A stretch of 64,000 nt of DNA from Paroedura picta (lineage: Eukaryota > Chordata > Lepidosauria > Squamata > Gekkonidae), in the NCBI RefSeq assembly GCF_049243985.1, contig NC_135381.1:19579345-19643344 (forward strand). The letters are read 5' to 3'. Below the pieces are notes generated by a model. It was not told the origin of the DNA. It ran no database searches and saw only the letters and a program-made list of their open reading frames with translations. Positions within the stretch are counted from its first letter, which is position 1. Every line of letters starts with the position of its first letter. Of this stretch, positions 43,101 to 55,100 are shown one piece after another. The position numbers and the translations under genes are program-made.

Positions 43101-46100
43101 TGGAGATGCTGGCCATTGAACCTGGGGCCTATGGATGCAAAGCACACGTTCTACCTCTGAGCTATCTGCATCTGCACCTCCCACAGTTCTAGTAGACAAG
43201 TAAGCAAGTGAGGGTTGAGATGGACCACAAGAGCTAAGACAGTCTTAGAAATGAGGGTGCTTTAAGACAGGGGTAGTCAACCTGTGGTCCTCCAGATGTC
43301 CATGGACTACAATTCCCATGAGCCCCCTGCCAGCATTTGCTGGCAGGGGGCTCATGGGAATTGTAGTCGATGGACATCTGGAGGACCACAGGTTGACTAC
43401 TCCTGCTTTAAGATACTGATAAGATGGGGCATTCCCTCCTGATCCAAGCCCTGGATATCCTTTCAGATTTTCTTTTTATTTGAGAAACCTAAGAATAACC
43501 TTGCTGCATCAGCCCAAAATGTGTCTGTCTCACTCATCATCCTGCTTCAAACAACAGCAAAAACCAAAGGGTAGGGGGAGAACTGGAACCATGAAAACCC
43601 AACTAGTAACATTTAGGACCTTCAAGGGTTGAATTATTGTTACTTTTGTTAAAATTATATTACTTTTATTGTGCACAATTAAAATTTTAAAAATTGTGCA
43701 CAATAAAAGTAATATGATTTTAACAGTAATACAGACATTCAACCTTTGAAGGTTCTAACTCAAACAACAGCATGCCAGATGCCTCCAAGAAACATGAACA
43801 CAGCATATGGCCAGTGTTGTTTGCTCCTCAGTGACTGATACTCAGAGGTATACTACATCTGAACGTGAAGGTTCTACTTGGCTGTTGTGACTTATGGCTG
43901 ATGAAAGACCTCCCTGTCCTCCACAAATCTGTCTGCTGCCTTTTCATAGCAATTTAAGCCATGAGTTTTAAAATATAAATGTTTGGAATGGAAATGTAAG
44001 TATCACCACCATGGCAGGTACCCTGATACATGTAACCATATCCTTTCCCTCATCCTGAAGTCAGAGTCCCATTCTGTTAATTTTTTAGAGACTTTAGGGC
44101 TTAATTTGAGAGGTGGCGAGCTTAGGGCATAGCTTCACCCACTTTGTAACATGTGAAGCTGTAATAAGAACTGTGGCATCTGAACATGTCCAGAATACTT
44201 ATGTCACCACAGAGTAATTCAAGGATCACCCATGTTCATCAGGGGCTCTGGTGCTGGACTTCAGAGTGTTTAGCTGTTGAGGCAGCCATCAGACTAAGTA
44301 ATTCTATCCATCCACCCACCCTCCTTCCAAGTAGCATAGGGCAGTGGATGGAAGGTTGAAGGAGGTTAACTGGCTCAAGGGTACCAATAGGTTTCACAGC
44401 TGAATGGGGATTTGAACTCAGATCTCCAAGAGTTAAGCACTAATACACCCCCCTGCCTCTCTCTCTCTCTCTCTTGCTTGCTATTCCATCCTGTTTAGAA
44501 CTTTCCACACTATCTGACACCCCCGGCTTTTAAAAGCACCCACAGCTGAATCACTGTGTTTTGTTTTTGCATAGTGTTTTTGTTTTTGCATAGTGAAGGG
44601 ATGGGTCTGAACAGACTTTTTTCTCTTGTGGAGTTTGTGACCCCACTTCCAGTTGCCCTTGAACGTTCCCCAGTTTTGCACATAATAACAATTGCAGAGC
44701 CTGCCATCTTCTTCACCATTCCCTCCTGTTTGGAAAAGATACTAGCAAATGGAGCAGGCTCAACCTTTCATGCATCCCTGGGGCCGTCCGTAGCCTCGTG
44801 CCCCGGAGCAGGGCTTAGTCATCAGCCCCTGACAGGTCAGTGAGAATGTGCGTGGGACTGGTCACTCGGGGTTGTCTGCATCTGGCTTGGGCACTCCTTC
44901 CTTGGTAGGGTTGTGCGAATAGGGGTGTGCTCTGGGTATGCTTGTGTGTCTGTGGGTGCGTGTGCATGTTGGGCATCCGTCTGCCTCTGTGCCTTTAAGG
45001 GCCTTCTTAACATTCTCGGTGCTGCTGCCCTGCGCTCTGATTGGCTGAGCCAGGCAGAACAGAGGGGCTGGAGAGAGATGCTCTTGTCTTCTCCCTTTCC
45101 CAGCTAGGGACCAAAAGCAGCAGCATCTCCTTCCTCTGGCCCTCGAGGTGCAAGAAGCTTCCTTTGCCTCCCCCGCATACGCCTGCACACCAGGGAAGGG
45201 ATTTGCCTTGCCGGCAAATCCATGCAGCAGCCCCCAGGAGGGGGGAGGCTGCTTCTTCAGTGAGCCCCCTCCTCTCCCCCCCCCTCCACCGTGGCTACAG
45301 CTTGGCAGGGACCGAGGGGCAGGGCGATGCAGCGCGATGCGGTAACGTTTTGCCTTTGGAGATAATAGGGCTCTCGCTCACAGCCGCCCGCACAGGGAAC
45401 GGGGGTTGTCCCCCCGCATTGTTCCCGGGCTGTGCGTAGGCTCCGAGCACCAAGATGCACAAGCATCACCACTGCTGCCGATGCCCGGAATGCTACGAGG
45501 TGACACGCATGGCGGCCCTGCGGCGGATGGAGCCCCCCACCTACGGCGAATGGCAACACGAGCAGTACGGCTACGGGGGATATGGTTCGCAGACGTTGCC
45601 TTCCCAGGGGGGAGCCACCCCCACTGCCAGGAACAAGGGCAAGTTGATCCCCACGTCTCGTGACAACGTCCCCGCTGCCCCCCCTAAACAGAGCCAAGGC
45701 AAGACTGGCACCCCCAAGATGAACGGGAACAGCCCAGGCTGGTGGCCTGAGTGCACCTGCTCGAACCGTGACTGGTATGAACAGGTGGGTGCTGCTTCGG
45801 AGGACGTGTGGGGCCACCATGCCTTGCGGGGAGGGAGGGGGATGGGAAGAGGCATGCTTGGCAGAAGAGCGCTCCAGGCAGGATTGGTGCCATGCTAGGC
45901 AGAGTGGAAGATGCCTCAGAGCCTTGGCGAGCTGGGGCTGACGGGCCATCCACAAATGCTTTTCTTCCAGGATCACTGGGAACCTGGGCTTAATTATGCT
46001 TTTCCTTGGCAGTCAGTGTTTGGAAATGTCTGCAGGGGCCAGATGTTGTCTCTGTACCTTCTTAGGGAGGCGCCAAGCATGGTAGCCCAGCCATCTCCTT

Positions 46101-49100
46101 GCTGCTATTCCTTATTATGTAATCTCACCAGGATTTCTGCCCCCTTGTCTGGTGCCGTCTTCCATCTTCTTGGTGGGCCTAGAAGCGCTCCCTTGCCAGT
46201 CTTTCTGCTAAAGCAGAGAGGGCACTCCTCCAATGAGCCCTCACCAGCCGGCTGAGAAAATGGATGGAGCCTGCATTCACAGCAATAAAATGGAGGCTGG
46301 GTCCGTCCACCTTGCCTGAGCCTGCCACGTTCCCGGCTGCCACCTCCCACTTGAGGCTGGCTTTGTGCCTCTCGTCACTAGCCCAGGAGAATCACAAGAG
46401 GCAAGCAGATGGGCCAGGCAGATGCACCCCTGACCCTCTCTGGCAGTGCCAGCCAGGTCTTGGGCGCTTTCCATCCAAGATCGGAGCCCGGTCCTCCTCC
46501 TCCTCCCCCTTGGCAAATACGGTTTCATTAATCTCTCTGTCAGTTTAGCAGCCTGGCATTTCCTTTCCACCCCCACCCCCATGTCCCTTTTCTGCAGCCC
46601 TAGACAGCTGGAGGTGCAAGGAAGGCCACCCTCTGGGGGCAGCTTGATTTTACTGCCCCCCACCATTGCTGTCCGTCGGATGTCAGGATGCCCGAACATC
46701 CCTCTCAAGATGGCAGTAACAAGATGGGGGGGAGGGAAGGGGGAGAAGAGAGTAGCTCCTCTTAGTTTTGCTGTCCAGTTCAGCAGTGCTGGACTGACGA
46801 GGCAGCCATGGAGGAAGGAGGCAAAGAAGGCAGCAATGGATAGCAAGAGAGACAGCCGTCATTGTCTCTTTGCAGGGCTGCAATTGCTCTGAGCAGGGTT
46901 AAAAGGGCTTTTATGTTTTAAAGGGGAGAGACCAAGCTGTGTCCCAGAAGCAGGAGCCAAGCTGGTGGTGCCTGCTTTGTGTGTGTGTGTGTTAGAAGAA
47001 ACGAGATTCTACATGCAGAATCTGGCGTGTGAACGTGTGTGAGAGCATGTGCCGGATCAGGGCAGGCGGAATTGCTCACTGGAGTGTAGGCAGAGCAGGC
47101 ACAGCAAGAGTCCGCGCAAGAAGGCTTTCCAGCCGGCATCGCCATGGACGAGGACAGAAGGATCCAGGGCCAAGGAGCCCTTGTCGTTGCCTGTGTGAAT
47201 CTGACAGGCAGTGGGGAGCAGAGCTTGGGGGTGGTTGCAGAAATTACCTGTAATTGTTCACCGAGCGTCAGAAGGGAGTGATCCCCCTTGAGCAAAGGGG
47301 GTAGGTGGAGCTTTGCCCCTTGCTGCCCCCTTTCTCCACATGCATGCAAAAGTGCTTGCTTGGCAGAGGGGGATTTCCAGGCTGTGATCTGCTTGCCCTT
47401 TCATGCTGTGAGCTTTGACACGGAGCTGGAGCCCCCACAGGTTCCCTTGTGCACAGCACAGAGTGTGTGCCAGGCCTCTTGCCCCACTGCTTAGGCTCCC
47501 TCCCCAGTTATCCTTTTCACTTGCACCTGGTAATCCTTCTCTCCCACCCCACTTCCTTCTTGGCCTTCCTTTCCCGTGGCACACTGAGCTGTGGGGCTGA
47601 GGCATTTGATCCAAAGTCGGAAGGCTCTGAAAAAGCAAGACAGGGGCTATCAGCCCTTACTGTCTTGAGTCCCAGGTAAGCGCTGGCTTCTTGGACAGGG
47701 GTTCAGCCAGGTAGGGAGAAGCTCCTTCCTGTTCTAGAGTGAAGCAGTACTTTTCAGACGGAAGGAGCTTATTTTCTGTAGAATTCTGCAGCAAGGCTTC
47801 AGACCAGGTTTATCTGTAAGCAGAATGCATTATGAAGTTAATACTAATGGAAGGGGAAAGCTGGTCCCAGGATTTGGTCCTTAAAGGAGCAGCTTTCTTG
47901 TGGTAGCTTGAGGCCCTATTGGGTCTGGGATGCTGTTGCTAGGGAACACTCAAGTTTCTATTCCCCAGCCATCACTGATCCAACCTGGGGTGTGAGGAGG
48001 CGGATGGCAGGGGGGGACTGGCTGTTTCAGAAGGAAGGGGCAAGGGGATGGGTGTGTGCAAGTGCATGCAGCCCTGACCTGACCCCTGGGGCCAGTCCCA
48101 CATCCTAACCCTGAATGTGGCTGCTGGAATGGTGCACCCCAATAGGCATTTGTTGGACAGAGTGAGAGCCACCAAAGGCCAGGAGCAAGCTGTGGTGTTT
48201 GAAAAGCAGCCAGTCCAGTTTGGCCCACAAGGATTTTGAGAATTTGTGCTGCAAATGTGTGCTGGGAAAACCACCCTACGGTGGACTCAGGCTAGCGGGG
48301 TTACATGCGTTTTCCTCTGCTCCTTAGCCTACCGGCCCTGTGCCAGGAGATCAAACCTTAGAATCTGCACTACAGGGAAGCTATAGTCTGGTATAAGTAG
48401 TTAGGCTGGGACCAAGAAGACCCATTTTTTAGGCTTACCTACCTGACAGGGTTGTTGTGAAGATAAAATGGAAAAGGTGAGAACTGCTTGGAAGACAGGC
48501 AGGAAAAAGAATGCACTCTTTTTTTTTGTCTGTTTCCTAAAGAGTCGTGGACTATAGTCCCTTTCCAAGGAGATGGAGATGAGGCAGGATAAGTGCTGTG
48601 GCCATGTTGAAATTTTTGCATGATGTTCTTGGTCTCTATGTCCTTATCTGTTTGGCCCTCTAGGGCAGGGGTAGTCAACCTGTGGTCCTCCAGATATTCA
48701 TGGACTACAATTCCCATGAGCAAACGCTGGCAGGGGCTCATGGGAATTATAGTCCATGGGCATCTGGAGGGCCACAGGTTGACTACCCCTGCTCTAGGGT
48801 ATCTGGTAGGCTGCTGTGCGAAACATTAAGCACTGGTCTGATTCAGCAGATCGTCTTATACCTTCCATTAAAAACATGCTATGGACATTTTGAAATGTAA
48901 TCGTCTTGCTGGTAGCGGGTTGTCAAGTCTTTAAAACCCCAAGGTTTGAGGGGGAAGGAAGTGTGCTATAACACTGAACTTGAGGGCTCAGCAAAGCTAG
49001 TTCCTGCCTTGTTGTGGTAGTTGTGTGTAAATCTGTGATGTTTGCTGTTGGGCGGGTGAGCACCTGGTTTACCTGGTGCTCCAGTTTCAAAGGTCCCGAG

Positions 49101-52100
49101 AGGCAGGTTGTCTGAGAGTGCAGTGGGGGGGGGAGGCCTGGCGGGGCATCGCAGGACTTCTGACAGCGACTGCCCTCTGAGGTGCCTTGAGGCAAAAGGA
49201 GTGGGTGGCAGCGGAAGAAATCTGACATCAGTGACTGGGGCGGGAAGAGAAGGGGATGAGCAGAAAGGGGGATTTCTGGGAGGAGGCCAAGAGCAGTAGG
49301 GTGGGTGGGTGGGTGGGTGGGGAGGGAGTGGCTGGCTGCTGACCTAGAGCTGGGGTGGGCCGGCGATGGTGGGCTTGTGCTTGTGGAAGGTTCCTGTGGG
49401 GATGAGAGGGGGAACCGTGTGCGATAGCATGGGGACAGAGAAGCTGGAGGTGGGAAGGTTGGCAGGGTGAGGTTGCTATGGCTACTTGCTGTTCTATTCA
49501 GGGGAGAAACCGAGTTGCATCCTGGCACTGGAAGTGGAGGCGGAGGAGGGAGCTCTCGGCAGAGGGGGGGGGGAGAGGGGGTGGGCGGCGGAGGGGAGAA
49601 AGCAGCAGTGTCTGGAGGGGGCGGCAGGTGTGAAAGCCAGGTCCTGATTCGGGGGAATGTCTCCCTCCTCGGGTGTGGGATGGCAACTCTGCAGCAGGCA
49701 AGATGGCAGGCAGTATGGTTGACCATCCAGTCCTCTCAGAAATGCTCCGGCTTCTCACGGGCTGGGCAGGGCGTGTGCCACGTCCAGGTGGCTCAGTACG
49801 GATGCTGAGAGAACGGAGCCTCCGGGCAGTTTCCCCACCAGCAGCTCTTCTTTAGCTCCTTCAGTGGGGCAACAACAGAAGCCTAAAACCTTCTCTCCTT
49901 TTAGGCTTCCTGGCACCCCCAACCGTAGCCCCCTGCTCCAAACCCTCCTTTCCTGCTTGATCCCAAGGCGAGACAGTGGCCAATATTCTCCCTGGGGAAG
50001 GGCTGGGATCCTCTTACTCTTTTCCGAAGGCTGCGGGTGGCATGTCGACTCAGGGCCCCTGCTGAAAGTCAAGACCATACAGTCTCCACCATGCAGACAG
50101 GCGCTTTCCAGTGTTCTGAATCAGAATTAGGCCTGGGCTGAACGTTTTCTCTCGCAGAAGAACTTCTTGTTCTCTCTTCCTCCCGTCCCTGTGCCGTCTC
50201 ACCTTCCCTTGGGTCATGGACTGTCCTAGAGAATCCCCTGCCTGCCCCCATCCCTTGCATTCTCATCTTACATGGTGCTCTCTAGGCCAGGGGTAGTCAA
50301 ACTGCGTCCCTCCAGATGTCCATGGACTACAATTCCCATGAGCCCCTGCCAGCATTTGCTGGCAGGGGCTCATGGGAATTGTAGTCCACGGACATCTGGA
50401 GGGACGCAGTTTGACTACCCCTGCTCTAGGCTATCCCCAGGGCTGCTGCCATAGACCCAAAAGTGTACATGCAAGTTGGCTTCACTTCACCTCTCCATAG
50501 CTTGCCCTCAATTCCTGTGCTTCGCTTGGCTGAGAGACACGGACAGACTTCATCTGTGCCCTCTTTTTAACTCCTTCAGATGGCAGCTACTTGTCCTAGT
50601 TCTCATTCTGACTGAAAACTCAGTAGAAATCTTGCTCGTGGAGAAACATCACTGGAATCCGCTTTTGAACAGAGAGAGATCTGAGGCAGGGGGTTCAGCA
50701 AGGGAGGCACAGGCCGGAAGCCCAGTCCCACATGTTCAAACCCAGAGCTTTGTATGCTGTGTTTTGCAGGCCTTGAGGATCTCTCCCAGCACTCTATATG
50801 AGTAAGTTGGCCAAACTATCTCAGCTGATTTGCTTTTAGCTTCTCACATAAAAACATAAAAAGAGCCATGCTAATGGTCTATGTCAGGGCACATGGAGGC
50901 CACATAAGCGTGCCCATTGCCTAAAGAGGGTCACATCGTAAACCAAAACGTAACAAAATTATTAACCTACTGAGGGTGATAGCAGCAGTCAAGCAAGTTG
51001 GAGGGCCACACAGAAAGAGGTCAGGGGCCACTTGTGGCCCATAGGCCTCAGGTTGGGGTCCCCCGGTCTATGTAGTCCAGCCGCCTGTCTCACACAATGG
51101 ACAACCAGTTCCTCTGGAGGACCAGCCACAGGACAGAGAGTCTATGGCCTTCCTCTGATGTTGCGTCCTGGCTCTGGGAATCAGTGGTTTAGTGCCTGTA
51201 AATATGGAGGTTCTCCTCAGCCACCAAGGCTAGTGGAATTGATAGATTTATCCTCCATGAATCTGATGTCCTTTTACAGCTGTTTATTCCTGTGACCATC
51301 ACTACATCATCTGGCAGTGAATTCTACATATTAATCACGCTCTTTGTAAAGTAGTATATTCTTTTGTCCATCCTGAATCTAATGTCCTTCATTGGATACC
51401 CTCCAGTTCTAATATTTTGGGAAACGGAGAATAATTTCTCTTTGTCAACTCTCTCCAGCCCATGCATAATTTTATAAACCTCTATCACATCCACCCTTAA
51501 TCAGCTCCTTTCTAAGCTGAAAAGCCCCAGACTCTTTAGCCTGTCCTCTTAGGGAAGGTGCTCCAACCCTTGAATCATCTTGGTTGCCCTTCTCTGTACT
51601 TTGTCCAGCTCTGAAATGTCCTTTAGTTATACAGTGACCTGAACTATACACAGTATTCCCAATGAGGCTGCACCATAGGCCCATACAGGGCCACTACAGT
51701 ATTGTATTCTATTCTAAATTCCTTTGCTAATAATCCCTAACATGGAGTTTACCTTTTTCATTGCAGCAGCACACTGGGTTGACACATTCATTGAGCTGTT
51801 CACAACGACGGCAAGATCTTATTTCCTCTCAAACTCAGCAAGTTCAGATCCCATTACCCTAAATTTCAAGCTGGGCTTTTTTGTCCCCATGTGCATCACC
51901 GTACATTTATCAACAGTGAACTTGATTTGCCATATTGTTGCAAACTCACCCAGTTTGCACAGATCCTCTTGGGGCTCTTCACAGTCAGCCTTGGCTTTCA
52001 CCATCCTCCATGAATTTTGTGTCATCTGCAAACTTGGCCACTACTCTACTCACCCCTAGCTCCAGATCATTTGGGAATAAATTTAAATAATACCAGCTCC

Positions 52101-55100
52101 AGCATCGATTCTTGTGGGATTCCACCTCTTACCTCCCTCCATTGTAAAAAGGGTCCAATTATTCCTGTCCTTTGCTTCCAAAAGTTTAAAGTCATTATTG
52201 GAGTCTTCTCTGGCTCGATGGTTGTTGCTGCAATTGTTGCATAGGGATTCACTGGTTAGGTCTTTTGCATTGTGAGGCAGGAGATCAGAGCTGTGCTTAA
52301 TATTTCTGCATTCCTGCTGGCTGATAGTATGTCTGGGGGAAAATTAATTAATATTATTAATTTACAATAGAAGGGGTTGTTGTTTGAACAGCGGAAATCT
52401 TGTTACACCCACATATGATCTGATGGCAGAAGAAAAGCCCCTTTCCCCCTTCTGCCACTGTCCTTTTGTAGATTCAAATGGGTAGCCGTTTTGGTCTGAA
52501 GTAGCACAATAGAATCAGAGTCCAGTAACACCTTTAAGACCAACAAAGATTTATTCAGGGCATGAGCTTTTGAGTGCAAGCACTCAGATGTCCTGAATAT
52601 ATTTTTGTTGGTTTTAAAGGTAATACTGGACTCTGATTTTATTGTCCTTTTGTAGCCATCCAGTGGTTTTGGGGTTTGTTTTTGCAAAAATTGTAATGGA
52701 AGAGCAATGTTCCAAGAAATCCAGGGAGACCTGCCTGTTCTTCTGCCTTACTCTGCTGTACTAGATCTTGAACACTGAATTCTCACCGTTTCTTCAGGGA
52801 GATATCCCTTAGGGCAGGGGTAGTCAACCTGTGATCCTCCAGATGTCCATGGACTACAATTCCCATGAGCCCCTGCCAACAAAAGCTGGCAGGGGCTCAT
52901 GGGAATTGTAGTCCATGAACATCTGGAGGACCACAGGTTGACTACCCCTGCCTTAGGGTAATGCTGGGTACATTGAGAGCTGGAGTTATTAGTTTTCTCT
53001 GATGCATGTGGTCAGTTCCTTAATTATTTCTGGTGGCCATGTTTTCTTAGCACTGCTACCCTCGTCAGACCTGTTTAAAAGCCACAGTCTGGAATCTGAT
53101 CTTTGCTCCATAGATCTGCATTGCATTCCTTGCTGAAATGACTTTTACAAAAGCAGTGCCACATATGGTATACTGGGTGTAATGTTGCATTAGGAAAAAA
53201 GAAGCTCCGGGTTCAGATTTCAACTCTGACACAGAAGATCACTGGGTGGTGGTTAAACTAAAACGGAGGAGGAAAGAATAATGTAATCTGCTTTAAGTCC
53301 TCACTGGTGACAAAACAGTGGTATAAATAAACAAACGTTTCTTCTTGAGACTCGCTCTCAGCTTTAGATCTTTCTCAAAAGCTTTTGGAACTTTATCAGT
53401 AACATCTTCGACATTACATTTATTCAGATTTGATCTCAGCAAAATGTAAGTCATTTGGCTGGGGGCCATGAGGCTTCTAGCTGTCTTGCAGTTGTAGGTC
53501 ATGAGAACAGGAGACCATTGGTACTTTTTGTTTCATAGTTCCAATTTATCAAAGTTTTCCAAAAAATTCAGCCTGCATGGAGTTTCTCTTGCTTTTGTGT
53601 CATTTTTGGCAAATGAGATCAACATTTGCATGTCCACCTCTTAAAAAAAATGCTGACCTTGATACAAACTCTTGCCAAATTCCAGTTATATTTTCCCTGT
53701 TTGACAGCAATAATATTGATTACTATTTTCAAGCTAGCAATCTGTTTCTGCTTATATATAATTTAAAATCCTGTAGGTGTGCTTCAGATAAACCAACTGT
53801 TGTTCATTATTTTGACACATTTGTGTTCCCTTCCAGTTTTTATATGGTCTTGAGAATAGACTAGCTGAATCAGACTAAGAGGATGTTGTCCAGGGCTGAA
53901 TCTGCACGGAGCTTTTATTCCAATCCCAGGTCGATTCAATCCCTGCCATCTACATTGGATGCGATTTTCATTTTGATTTTGGGCGATTTAAATTTTCCCT
54001 CTGCAACAAGCATGATTGAACTGGAGTGACCCTACCTTTCCCCACACAATATCCTGGAATATACAACCCTTGATATTTGAAAAATCGGCATGAGTAAGAG
54101 TGTACTTCCTGCTTTCCCCGAAATAACTTGCTTCTGAGCCTCCAACACAGTAGTAAAGCCCTGATTGGCCAGGGCATCAGTTCAAAGGCTTCCTCCTTCC
54201 CAGGTTGCAAGGCTTCCCTTAAAGGGGAAGCCCTAACTTCTCTCAGCAGAAGCTTCAGAAGTCCTAACTTCTCTCGGCAGAGATTTGCCTCTTGGATTTA
54301 TTCCCCCTCTTTTGCTGTCTCCAATCCTCCCCCCTACCTTCAAGAAGCTGAGCTTTGTCCCCCCCTTCCGAGCTTCCCTAATCACATGCAGAACATTTTT
54401 CTATGTCAATGGGGGAGGGGGGGAATAGAGGAAGACCCGAGTTGAAATCGATCTGAATTCAGCAGGATCCACAATGGAATAAATAAAGTAAGTGCAGAAT
54501 CAGCCCAGCATTCTGTCTTCAGGCATATATTTCTTGTATCTCTCACAAAAAGCATAAAGGTGATAGTTTCTCCCATCCCAGAATTAGCAATCCTGTGACT
54601 CTTTTGTACTGTGGCTAATAGCTGCCAAAATAGGTATTTTGCTGATAGGCTCTGCTTTCTGGTGTTCTACCGGAATTTTCAGCTAGGTTTGACATAATTA
54701 CCTCTTCCTCACTTCTGTTGGTTTCTGTCTTATGACACCACTTTCTGGTGACAAACTTATTACAGTTTTTGTTTAGTGCTGCCAAACTGGCACAAGGAAC
54801 CATGTAGGTCAAACAGATTCCTTGTGCCCCTGGGACTGCTGTTCTGTGAAAGGAATCACAATGAGATGACTTGAAGCACATAATCTTGGCCTGGGAAGTG
54901 AGGTAACACCAGAAGGTAACTCCAGTCCCTGTCTCCGTTTGTCCTAAGCCCCGGATATCCACCTACCCTTGTTTTCTTAGCTGCCAGAATCAAAATCTGA
55001 AGCACCAGCCTAAGACAGATCCAATTATTGAATTATTGTACCCCCACCCCGAAATGGTTTCTTACACTTCCTCCAAGTAGCTCAGAACATCGTGTGTGGT

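Noticed and set aside
45257-45976. 239-codon reverse open frame opposite the DLG3 alternative exon
   Set aside because: It is the shadow of the real DLG3 exon and its GC-rich flanks.
47143-47280. Short frame starting [11 protein letters not shown] as another DLG3 first exon
   Set aside because: It ends in a stop without a donor and matches no DLG N-terminus.
48923-49726. 267-codon reverse open frame
   Set aside because: Pro/Ser/Leu composition follows the G-rich + strand; no start context, splice plan or family match.
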